The notes below the pieces were generated by a model. The model was given only the letters and a program-made list of their open reading frames with translations, did not search any database and was not told the origin of the DNA. Of a DNA stretch of 64,000 bases, positions 28,286 through 35,979 are shown piece after piece (within the stretch, counting starts at the first letter, position 1; every line of letters starts with the position of its first letter). Made by a program: the position numbers and the translations under genes. The DNA comes from G963674835 sp963674835 (GTDB taxonomy: Bacteria > Planctomycetota > Planctomycetia > Pirellulales > Thermoguttaceae): positions 1,550,001 to 1,614,000 of the forward strand of contig CAXXKC010000002.1 of the NCBI GenBank assembly GCA_963674835.2, given 5' to 3'.

Positions 28286-28418
28286 TACATGGGCGGGCGT
28301 GGGGAGTTCTCTGGTTGCGGCGCGCCTTCGCGATTCTGGCCGCGACCCCTCCGCAGTAGTGGTATCTATGGAAGGGGTTCCCGAGGATAATGGGGGATTC
28401 CATGGCCTGGGGAGAAGC

Positions 28419-28838
28419 ATGAGCATGGCTCGCGCTGAGCACGTCTTGCAGTTTCGGATTCGGTATAGCGAAGTGGACCCGATGGGGAGTTATTACAACT
28501 CACGGGTGCTGGAGTGGTTCGAGTTCGGGCGGAATGAGCTGGTGCGCAGTCTGGGGCTTCCGTACCGCGAGATGGAACGACGCGGGGTGATGCTGCCGGT
28601 GGTTGAGGCGCAGGTGCGGTATCTGGGTCGGGCCGTATACGACGACATGCTGAAAATGACGTCGACGCTGTCGATGGCCGGACGTGCCCGAATTCGCATC
28701 GACGTGGCCATCGAGCTGGCCGAGACGGGGCAACCGGTCTGCCGGGGTTGGACGGTTCATGCGGTGGTCGACGGGGCGGGGAAGCCGATCCGTCCGCCGG
28801 CGTGGTTGGTGGAGCTGACTGGTTCGGATGAGGAGTGA
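28419..28838 (+). CDS. 4HBT-type acyl-CoA thioesterase (YbgC/FadM-like)
   Basis: A 139-residue hotdog-fold protein. RYSEVDPMGSYYNSRVLEWFEFGRNEL carries the family Asp-x-x-Gly pattern, with the usual His replaced by Ser-Tyr. It hydrolyses acyl- or aroyl-CoA esters. GGAG five bases before the ATG at 28419 decides the start; the frame upstream is a repeat. It precedes iorAB and paaK, so an aryl-CoA substrate is possible. Confidence 0.8.
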   Translation: MSMARAEHVLQFRIRYSEVDPMGSYYNSRVLEWFEFGRNELVRSLGLPYREMERRGVMLPVVEAQVRYLGRAVYDDMLKMTSTLSMAGRARIRIDVAIELAETGQPVCRGWTVHAVVDGAGKPIRPPAWLVELTGSDEE

Positions 28839-28864
28839 GTGGCGTTGGCTGGGGCGTTGGTTTG

Positions 28865-28886
28865 GCGCAGCCGAGGGCGGTTGTGC
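28865..28886. repeat. Diverged GCACAGCCG-type hairpin
   Basis: GCGCAGCCGAGGGCGGTTGTGC differs from the consensus at three positions; pairing is partly kept through G-T pairs. It lies between the thioesterase and iorA. Confidence 0.6.
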
Positions 28887-28905
28887 TACATAGGGTGCGA
28901 GTGTG

Positions 28906-30510
28906 ATGGGGAAACGGTTGCTTCTTAGCGGCAATGAGGCGGTGGCGCTGGCGGCGATTGATGCGGGCGTGGCATATGCCACTGGGTATCCGGGCACCCC
29001 GTCGACTGAGATTCTCGAGACGTTCGACCGGCTTGGCGGCTGCGCTCGATGGGCGCCGAATGAGAAGGTGGCGATGGAAGTGGCCATCGGCGTGGCGTTT
29101 GCCGAAGCCCGGGCGCTGGTCACCATGAAGCACGTGGGGCTGAACGTGGCGTCGGATCCGCTGTTCACGGCGGCGTATACGGGCTGCGACGGGGCGTTGG
29201 TGATCGTGTCGGCGGATGATCCGGGCATGGCGTCGAGTCAGAATGAGCAGGACAACCGGCGCCTGGCGTTGGCGGCCGGTGTGCCGATGCTCGAGCCGTC
29301 GGATTCGCAGGAGGCGTACGCATTTACGTTGGCGGCGATCGGTCTTTCGCACGGTTGGCGGCTGCCGGTCATTTTGCGGATGACGACGCGGGTGTGCCAT
29401 TCGAAGACGGTGGTGGTGCCGACTGCGGCGGATTGCCCAGCGGCGACGCCGCGGTTTCGCAAGGACATTCCCGGGCGCGTGATGATACCGAGCAACGCGC
29501 GGCCGGCCCATCGGCGGCTGCGGGCCAAGCTGGCGGAGATTGCGGCGTTCGGCGAGACGTGTGAGCTGCACGAGGAAGTGGCGGGCAGCGGGGAGCTGGG
29601 GATCGTTACGTCGGGCATTTCGTTCATGCACGTGCGAGAGGCGGCTCCGGAGGCGAGCGTTCTGAAGCTCGGGCTGACCCATCCGTTGCCTCTGGAGCGG
29701 ATCCGGCAGTTCGCGAAGAAGCACGAGAGAGTCGTGGTAATCGAGGAGGGAGATCCGTACCTGGTCGAGCAGCTTCGCACGGCGGGGATCGACGTGGAAG
29801 GCAAGCCGGAGATGTATCGGTTCGGCGAGTTGACGGTCGGGCGCGTGCGGCGGATTCTGGCGGGCGATACGTCGGCGGAGCCCAGTCCGCCGCGAGGCAA
29901 GCCACCGGAGCTGTGCGCGAGTTGCCCGCATCGGAGCACGTACCAGGTGCTGAGGGAGCTCGACTGCATCGTGCCGGGCGACATCGGGTGTTATTCGCTG
30001 GGGGCCTTGCCGCCGCTGGACGCGATGGACACGCTGGTGTGCATGGGGGCGGGGATTGGCGTGGGACTGGGGCTGCGCCACGTGTTGCCGGAGGATCAGG
30101 CGCGACGTGTTGTGAGTGTGATCGGCGACAGCACGTTCGTGCACAGCGGCATCCCGGGGCTGGTGGAGATGGTCTACAATCGGCCGGCGACCGGTCACGT
30201 GGTGCTGATCCTCGACAACGGCACGACGGCGATGACGGGACTGCAGGAACACCCGGGCACGGGACGCCGCCTGGATCACCAGCCGACGGGTCGGATCGTG
30301 TATGAGGACCTAGCCCGGTCGCTGGGGATACGCAACGTGGTCACGGTGGACCCGTCGCGGGAGACGGAGCGATTGCGGCAGGCGTTGCAGGATGCCATGG
30401 CGGGGAACGAGCTGACGTTGATCGTCGCGCGCCGGACGTGTTTGCTGGCGGCCGGCAAGATCAAGCAGTACGAGCAGCGGGGCGCCGAGGGAAAAGAGTG
30501 CGCCGAGTGA
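28906..30510 (+). CDS. iorA: Indolepyruvate:ferredoxin oxidoreductase alpha subunit lacking the ferredoxin domain
   Basis: A 534-residue protein. It has the pyrimidine-binding domain (GNEAVALAAIDAGVAYATGYP), the transketolase-like C domain, and the TPP domain (GDIGCYSLG, GDSTFVHSGI, DNGTTAMTG). It oxidatively decarboxylates aryl pyruvates to aryl-acetyl-CoA. Usual IorA proteins run on for about 70 residues into two 4Fe-4S clusters; here the protein ends KGKECAE-like at 30510 and the 42-bp gap to iorB cannot encode them. A CASCPHRSTY motif remains near residue 345. The ATG at 28906 is used, the GTG one codon earlier being less likely. Confidence 0.88.
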   Translation: MGKRLLLSGNEAVALAAIDAGVAYATGYPGTPSTEILETFDRLGGCARWAPNEKVAMEVAIGVAFAEARALVTMKHVGLNVASDPLFTAAYTGCDGALVIVSADDPGMASSQNEQDNRRLALAAGVPMLEPSDSQEAYAFTLAAIGLSHGWRLPVILRMTTRVCHSKTVVVPTAADCPAATPRFRKDIPGRVMIPSNARPAHRRLRAKLAEIAAFGETCELHEEVAGSGELGIVTSGISFMHVREAAPEASVLKLGLTHPLPLERIRQFAKKHERVVVIEEGDPYLVEQLRTAGIDVEGKPEMYRFGELTVGRVRRILAGDTSAEPSPPRGKPPELCASCPHRSTYQVLRELDCIVPGDIGCYSLGALPPLDAMDTLVCMGAGIGVGLGLRHVLPEDQARRVVSVIGDSTFVHSGIPGLVEMVYNRPATGHVVLILDNGTTAMTGLQEHPGTGRRLDHQPTGRIVYEDLARSLGIRNVVTVDPSRETERLRQALQDAMAGNELTLIVARRTCLLAAGKIKQYEQRGAEGKECAE

Positions 30511-30552
30511 GAATGACCGTGAGGACCGCATCAGGCGGTAGGGCGAGCGAAT

Positions 30553-31041
30553 ATGACAAGTGAGCAGAACGGGGTGACGAACGTCGTCGTGGCCGGCCTG
30601 GGCGGGCAGGGCGTGATCAAGGCGTCGGATATCCTCGCTGACGCCGCATTTCTGGCGGGATTGGACGTGAAGAAGGCGGAAATCCACGGGATGAGCCAGC
30701 GGGGCGGCACGGTGACGAGCGACGTGCGGTTCGGCGAGCGCGTTTTCAGTCCGATGGTGCCGAGCGGCGAGGCGGATTATCTGCTCGTGCTGGCGGCGGA
30801 CCAAGTGGACGTGCATCACGGTTTGTTGCGCGACGGCGGCGTGCTGATCGCTCCGGACGCCGTCGATCCGGCGACGCTGCCGAATCGGCGGAGCGTGAAC
30901 GTGGCCTTGTTGGGCACGTTGAGCAGGTACCTGGATATCGACGCGGGGTCTTGGCGGCGGGCGATCGCCGAGAATCTTAAGGAGGAACTGCACGCGGTGA
31001 ATTTCCAGGCGTTCGAGATTGGGCGAGGGGGCGGGACGTGA
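30553..31041 (+). CDS. iorB: Indolepyruvate:ferredoxin oxidoreductase beta subunit
   Basis: A 162-residue gamma-domain protein of the 2-oxoacid:ferredoxin oxidoreductases. It opens NVVVAGLGGQGVIKASDILADAA and has the MSQRGGTVTSDVRFG motif, both typical of IorB. It pairs with IorA. Full-length IorB is often near 190-200 residues, so this is short, but the conserved core is complete. The IS5-type element begins 10 bp after its stop. Confidence 0.9.
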   Translation: MTSEQNGVTNVVVAGLGGQGVIKASDILADAAFLAGLDVKKAEIHGMSQRGGTVTSDVRFGERVFSPMVPSGEADYLLVLAADQVDVHHGLLRDGGVLIAPDAVDPATLPNRRSVNVALLGTLSRYLDIDAGSWRRAIAENLKEELHAVNFQAFEIGRGGGT

Positions 31042-31150
31042 TTGGGGTTGCCTAGAAGTGGTTTCGAATGACAGCGTTGCCAGCAGTGGACAAACGCCGT
31101 AAGACAGAGTGTGGATTCATATAATGGGTTATGGGAAGGAGGATTTTTCC

Positions 31151-31959
31151 ATGACCCGACAACGAAGCGAACTTACCGATGCACAATGGGCCAAGATTGC
31201 CCCATTGATTCCCGAACCTAAACCGAACCCCAACGGCGGACCTTGGCCGATTGCCAATCGCCCGTGCTTTGAAGGCATCCTCTGGGTGCTGCGAAGTGGG
31301 GCGCGATGGAAGGACCTGCCGAAACGGAGATTTCCATCGGCCAGTACGTGTTGGCGACGGCTACGGGATTGGGAAAGAACGGGCATCTGGCTGAAAGTAT
31401 GGCGGACCTTTCTCGCCGAGTTGGACGAGCAAGGCCGCTTGAAGTGGGAGGAGACTTTTGCAGACGGCACGTTTTCCCCGGCAAAAAAGGGGGCGCGTGC
31501 GTCGGCAAGACCAAACGTGGAAAGGGTACGAAGCTTATGGTGGTGGCAGACGGCGAGGGTGTTCCTCTGGGAGTGTACCTTGCCTCGGCCACACCAAATG
31601 AAGTCACGCTCATTGAAACCACGCTTGAACAAGTGGCCGTCCCGCGGAAAGGGCGAGGCCGCCCACGCAAGAATCCCCCACGGCTGATTTACGACAAGGC
31701 CGCTGATTCCGATCCTTTGCGGGACCGATTGGCGAAACGAGGAATCGACCTGATTTGCCCGCATCGGGCAAATCGCAAGAAACCAAAACGACAGGATGGA
31801 CGGAAGCTGCGACGCTACAAACGCCGCTGGAAAATCGAACGCTCGATCGCCTGGATCGGCGATTTCCGGCGATTGGTCGTGCGTTACGAGCGGCAGATTA
31901 CGATGTTTTACGCTTTCGTCCATGTCGCCTGCCTGTTGATAGCACTCAGACAGTTGTGA
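31151..31959 (+). CDS. IS5-family transposase, -1 frameshift fusion
   Basis: OrfA runs from the ATG at 31151 (AAGGAGG eight bases upstream) to 31687 as a first frame and carries the N-terminal DUF4096-type region SELTDAQWAKIAPLIP. A second frame (31306-31959) carries the C-terminal half. The heptamer A-AAA-AAG at 31483-31489, in the correct phase, would shift OrfA into the second frame by -1. The fused protein of about 269 residues has DDE residues in ADGTF, YDKAADSD and RWKIERSIAW. A TATAAT at 31120-31125 lies upstream. The TGA overlaps the right inverted repeat. Confidence 0.85.
31483..31489 (+). promoter_or_regulatory. -1 programmed frameshift slippery heptamer
   Basis: AAAAAAG is phased as A-AAA-AAG in the OrfA frame, the most efficient type of bacterial slippery site. 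Confidence 0.7.
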
Positions 31960-31976
31960 AACCACTTCTAGTCGAG

Positions 31977-32010
31977 TTGGTGGGGCTCGCTGCGCTCGGC
32001 CCACCCTACG
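31977..32010 (+). repeat. GGTGGGGCTCGC-type dispersed palindrome
   Basis: Complete copy just 5 bp outside the right end of the IS5-type element; its CTACG end is followed by TTTG rather than GCT. Confidence 0.65.
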
Positions 32011-32074
32011 TTTGTGGAGGCGGTGTTGGGAGGTTCAGGGGTGGTTTCGTCAGTCATCCGGTTACGATCGCACC

Positions 32075-33409
32075 ATGAATGATTCGCACAGCAACGGTCT
32101 TGCGGGACGGTTTCATCCACTGAGCAGCCTGGATTATGTGCCGCTGCCACAACTGCGGGACCTACAGTCGCGGCGGCTGGAACAAGTGGTTCGCCGGGCG
32201 TACGAGAACGTGCCCCTGTATCGGCAGCGCATGGAGAAGCGCGGTCTATCGCCCGGCGGATTCCGTGGGCTCGAAGACGTGGCGAGGCTGCCGTTCACGG
32301 TGAAGAGCGATCTGCGGGACACTTATCCGTTCGGTCTTTTCGCCAGCCCGATGAAGGAGGTGGTGCGACTGCACGCATCGAGCGGCACGACGGGCAAGCC
32401 GATCGTGGTGGCGTACACGCAAAGGGACGTCGGCGTTTGGGCAAACGTAATTGCGCGGTCGCTGGCCGCCTATGGGCTGCACGAAGGGGACATCGTGCAG
32501 AACTCGTACGGGTACGGGTTGTTTACGGGCGGGCTGGGGCTGCACTATGGCGCGGAGGTGTTGGGGGCAACGGTGATTCCGGCGTCGGGAGGCAACACGG
32601 ATCGGCAGATCATGCTGATGAAGGACTTCGGCGTATCGGCGATCTGCTGCACGCCGAGCTACTTTTTGCACCTGATCGACCGCGCGGGTGAGATCGATGT
32701 GGACCTGCGCGAGCTGCCGCTGCGCGTGGGAGTGTTTGGGGCGGAGCCGTGGACCGAAGCGATGCGCGGCCGCATTGAGGAGGCGGCGGGGATCAAGGCG
32801 TACGACATCTACGGGCTGTCGGAGATCATCGGGCCGGGCGTGGGCGCGGAGTGTCCGTTGCAGCATGGGCTGCACATTTTCGAGGATCATTTCCTGCCGG
32901 AGATCATCGATCCGCAGACCGAACAGCCTTTGCCGGACGGGGAGGAAGGCGAGCTGGTGTTGACGACGCTAAGCAAGGAAGCGATGCCGATGATCCGGTA
33001 TCGCACGCGGGATATCACGACGATCGAGGCCGAGCCGTGCGGGTGCGGACGGACGATACGACGGATTCGGCGGATTCTGCGACGGAGCGACGACATGCTC
33101 ATCATTCGCGGGGTGAACGTGTTTCCGTCGCAGATTGAAACGGCGTTGCTGGCGGTGGAGGGAACGCTGCCGCACTACCAGATCGTGCTGACGCGGGACG
33201 GCGGGCTCGATCAGATGGAAGTACGGATCGAAGTGACGGCGGAGATGTTCAGCGACCGCGTGAGCGCACTGGAGGGTCTGCAAAGCCGGATTGCCGAACA
33301 GATCGAGAGGGTGTTGGGGATTCGCGTTGGAGTGAGCATGGTGGAACCCCACACGCTGGAGCGGAGCGAGGGGAAGGCGAAACGCGTGATCGATAAGCGA
33401 CAAATCTGA
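32075..33409 (+). CDS. paaK: Phenylacetate-CoA ligase (PaaK-like)
   Basis: A 444-residue adenylate-forming ligase. SSGTTGKPIVVAYT (about residue 103) binds ATP, YDIYGLSEIIGPGV is the A5 motif, YRTRDIT is the A7-type region, and GVNVFPSQIE lies in the C-terminal subdomain. It activates phenylacetate or related aryl acetates with CoA. The ATG at 32075 replaces the longer open frame, whose extra residues come from a repeat. An ACT-domain gene follows; iorAB lies on the other side of the IS5-type element. Confidence 0.9.
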   Translation: MNDSHSNGLAGRFHPLSSLDYVPLPQLRDLQSRRLEQVVRRAYENVPLYRQRMEKRGLSPGGFRGLEDVARLPFTVKSDLRDTYPFGLFASPMKEVVRLHASSGTTGKPIVVAYTQRDVGVWANVIARSLAAYGLHEGDIVQNSYGYGLFTGGLGLHYGAEVLGATVIPASGGNTDRQIMLMKDFGVSAICCTPSYFLHLIDRAGEIDVDLRELPLRVGVFGAEPWTEAMRGRIEEAAGIKAYDIYGLSEIIGPGVGAECPLQHGLHIFEDHFLPEIIDPQTEQPLPDGEEGELVLTTLSKEAMPMIRYRTRDITTIEAEPCGCGRTIRRIRRILRRSDDMLIIRGVNVFPSQIETALLAVEGTLPHYQIVLTRDGGLDQMEVRIEVTAEMFSDRVSALEGLQSRIAEQIERVLGIRVGVSMVEPHTLERSEGKAKRVIDKRQI

Positions 33410-33536
33410 ATGAAATCGCAGAGGGCCGAAGGCGGCGCCATCGCGTGAACCGGGCAACTGACATGCCGTCTTCGCCGGCGGCCAGTTTCGCTTCTGTGTG
33501 GACAAGTTCAGCGCCCCGAAAGAGGAACACGGAGCC

Positions 33537-33974
33537 ATGAAAATACAGCAGTTGTCGGTCTTCGTCGAGAACAAGCCGGGGCATCTGGCGGCGCCGTGCA
33601 AGGCACTGGCCCAGGCGGGAATCAACATCGCCACGCTTTCGCTGGCCGATACCAAGCAGTTCGGCATTCTGCGACTGATCGTGCGCGACTGGCAGAAGGC
33701 GCAGGAGGTGCTCAAGTCGGCCGGGATCGTGGCGAGCGTGACGGAAGTGCTGGCGATCGAGGTGCCCGATCGGCCCGGCGGATTGGCCGAAGTGCTGACG
33801 CTTGTCGAGAAGGCGGGAGTGAACGTGGAGTACATGTATGCGTTTGCAGAGCACTCGGGCGACAAGGCCGCGCTGGTGTTTCGATTCGACGATGCGGATC
33901 GGGCGATCGAGATGCTGGCTGACTCGGGTGTGAACGTTCTGAAGAGCGTGGAAGTGTACGGGCAGGTGGAGTGA
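33537..33974 (+). CDS. Tandem ACT-domain protein
   Basis: A 145-residue protein of two ACT domains (about 1-70 and 72-145): QLSVFVENKPGHLAAPCKALAQAGINI and VLAIEVPDRPGGLAEVLTLVEKAGVNV. ACT modules bind amino acids and regulate enzymes. Such small double-ACT proteins commonly neighbour paaK and iorAB, so sensing an aromatic amino acid is inferred. The ATG at 33537 follows an AGAGGA; the upstream in-frame ATG adds 13 residues. Confidence 0.85.
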   Translation: MKIQQLSVFVENKPGHLAAPCKALAQAGINIATLSLADTKQFGILRLIVRDWQKAQEVLKSAGIVASVTEVLAIEVPDRPGGLAEVLTLVEKAGVNVEYMYAFAEHSGDKAALVFRFDDADRAIEMLADSGVNVLKSVEVYGQVE

Positions 33975-34042
33975 GATCGCGCAGGGAGGCGGGGTTGCGG
34001 GGGAATGTTGAACGAAGTGCGACGGACACCATCATGACATGA

Positions 34043-34137
34043 CCCACCCTCACCGCGCGGTCTCTCTGCCGCGAGCGTGCGAGGGGAGGTGTGATGGGGC
34101 ACAGCCGGGGGCGGCTGTGCTACAGGGGCGGGTGGTT
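34043..34137 (+). repeat. Composite hairpin repeat (CCCTCACC / GCACAGCCG)
   Basis: Imperfect CCACCCTCACC...GAGGGGAGG hairpin followed by the perfect GCACAGCCG/CGGCTGTGC hairpin (34099-34120). The ISKra4-type element begins about 24 bp further on. Confidence 0.7.
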
Positions 34138-34160
34138 TGGGGACACCGGAGTGTGCGTGT

Positions 34161-35764
34161 GGGCGATTCCCGACCGCGTGGGTGCGTGACAATTTCCACT
34201 GGCGCGATCTGCGGGGTTTGGGTAGACTGCTTGCGTATGGGATTGCGACCACGTTCACGCACGCAAGGAGCACGAGATGGAAACGCCGCGAGTCTCGCCG
34301 CAGGAGTTCGCCGATTCGATGAAGCAGGAGATGGAGCAATACCTCAAGGAGGTCATGGACGCGGTCAACGGCGCCGCGGATGGCGAGTGGATCGCCGGCA
34401 GCGAGGAACAGGTGCGAGATCTCTCGGCAGAGATGCGTCGCCGCGTGTTTGAGGCGGCGGTGCAGAAGCGGGTCGATGCGGCGGAAGCCGCTTTTCCCCC
34501 CTCCGCACGATCCGACGACGGGCAGACGACTGGCCAATAAAGGCCGGCAGTCTCACCGAGTTCTCACCGTCAATGGCGAGGTCAAGATCGTGCGCCGGTG
34601 GTGGTACGGGCCACAGATTGGCAGTCTCGCGCCGGTGGATGAGGTTCTCGATCGCGGCAGGACAACGATCACGCCCGGCGTCGTCGAGATGGCTTGTCGC
34701 GTGAACTTGTCGGCAATGAGCTTCGTGAGGGCATCCGCGGCTCTGCAGCGCACGGCTCAAGTCCGGCTCAGTGGCGAACGGTTGCGTCAAGTGGTGGAAG
34801 CGGCCGGGCGTCGTGTGTTGAAAGCCCAGCAAGACGATACCATCGCCGTGACGTGGCACGCGGAAGATTGCACCGTAGCGGAGGAGGGGGAAACCATCGG
34901 GAAAACCCGTGTTTACACGGGCTGCGACGGCGTGATGGTGCCGATCGTCACCGACGCCGAGAAGATCAAACGCCGCGATAAGGTCAAAGCCAAGCGTCGT
35001 CGCAGCGGCAAGAAGTGCAAGCCCTTGCCACCGCGCAGGCGCGGCTCGGACCTGCCTTGGAAGGAGTTCAAGATCGCGTTTTTTTATAGCGAGGGCGCCC
35101 AGCATCAGCATGTGGCCTTCACGCATGGCAATCACATTGTGACCGGAAGGCTCCTGCGCCGTGAAGCGGACCGACTGCGATTTCAGAAGGCCGACCAGCG
35201 CGTGGGCTTGGTGGATGGGGCAACGTGGATTCGTGAGCAGATGCAGTTGCACTTTGGTGAATTGGATGGGTTGGGCTTGGACTTCTACCACCTAAGCGAG
35301 AACGTCCATCGCGCGCGGCGTAAGGTGTTTGGCGAGGAATCGCCCGAAGGCAGAACGTGGGCGGATGAACTGATGCACGTATTCAAGCACAAGGGCTATT
35401 CGGCGGCGTGGGAGAAGATCATCCAATGGCGTGCCCCCTTGAGAGGCAAAAGGAAACGCGAAGCTGCAGACCGGCTAATGAACTTTGTGTCGCTCCGCAA
35501 GGACATGATCCGCTATCCAGCATTTCGCCAGCGTGGCTGGCAGATCGGCAGTGGCCCGACCGAATCCCAGTGCAAACTGTGCACGAAACGGCTCAAAGGC
35601 TACGGCCGCCGCTGGGACCGGCCCAACGCCACAGCGGTCGCAGCCCTGGATACCCTGGACAGAAACGGCCAATGGCACCAAGTCTGGCCAAACGCCCGCC
35701 CCGCCCCGACTTAAGCCCGCCAAGAACGCTGGTCACGCACCCGCGTGGGGGCTTGTTGACGCCC
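34161..35764. mobile_element. ISKra4-family-like insertion sequence
   Basis: Terminal repeats start GGGCG on the left (34161-34190) and end CGCCC on the right (35732-35764). They share GGGTGCGTGAC plus most of CC(G/A)CG(T/C), about 30 bp with mismatches. The 1.6-kb interior encodes one frameshifted transposase. No clear target duplication is seen, so boundaries are approximate to a few bases. Confidence 0.65.
34277..35714 (+). CDS. ISKra4-family transposase, two overlapping frames
   Basis: Frame one (34277-34540, 87 aa) starts after AAGGAG and ends in a coiled region. Frame two is open to 35714 and carries the catalytic part, with HAEDCTVAEEGETIG, YFYSEGAQHQHVAF-like strands, GLDFYHLSENVHRARR and the C-terminal IGSGPTESQCKLC typical of ISKra4-type transposases. 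The two frames overlap at TTTTCCCCCCT (34492-34502), where a +1 shift after CCC CCC would join them. Either a programmed shift or a disabling mutation fits. The fused protein would be about 478 residues. Confidence 0.7.
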
Positions 35765-35979
35765 AGTTAGCTTGAAACTAAAATGCGGAATTCTAAGTGA
35801 AGCCTGTGAAGCTAATGCACGGGCCCGGGTGAGAGAAGTCGTGGTTTTTTTGGCCTTTTCCGACCGATCGGCGGTCGGCACCCGCGGTGTGTGTTTGTTA
35901 GCTGCGCAGAACACGATAGTGGCCCGGAGCCACTTGAACCCGTCTGACTAGCCGCGTATTACGGTCTGGAGGAAGCCAC

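Larger units (their letters stand above)
31052..31971. mobile_element. IS5-family insertion sequence, intact-looking
   Basis: CTAGAAGTGGTTTC at 31052-31065 and its exact complement GAAACCACTTCTAG at 31958-31971 bound a 920-bp element. CTAG at each end may be a target duplication (YTAR) or part of the inverted repeats; it is palindromic so this cannot be decided. Inside is one frameshifted transposase. It lies between iorB and the PaaK-like gene. Confidence 0.85.

Noticed and set aside
35860..35878. CCGACCG...CGGTCGG hairpin before acs as a terminator
   Set aside because: There is no T-tract in either direction; it may be chance or an mRNA structure.
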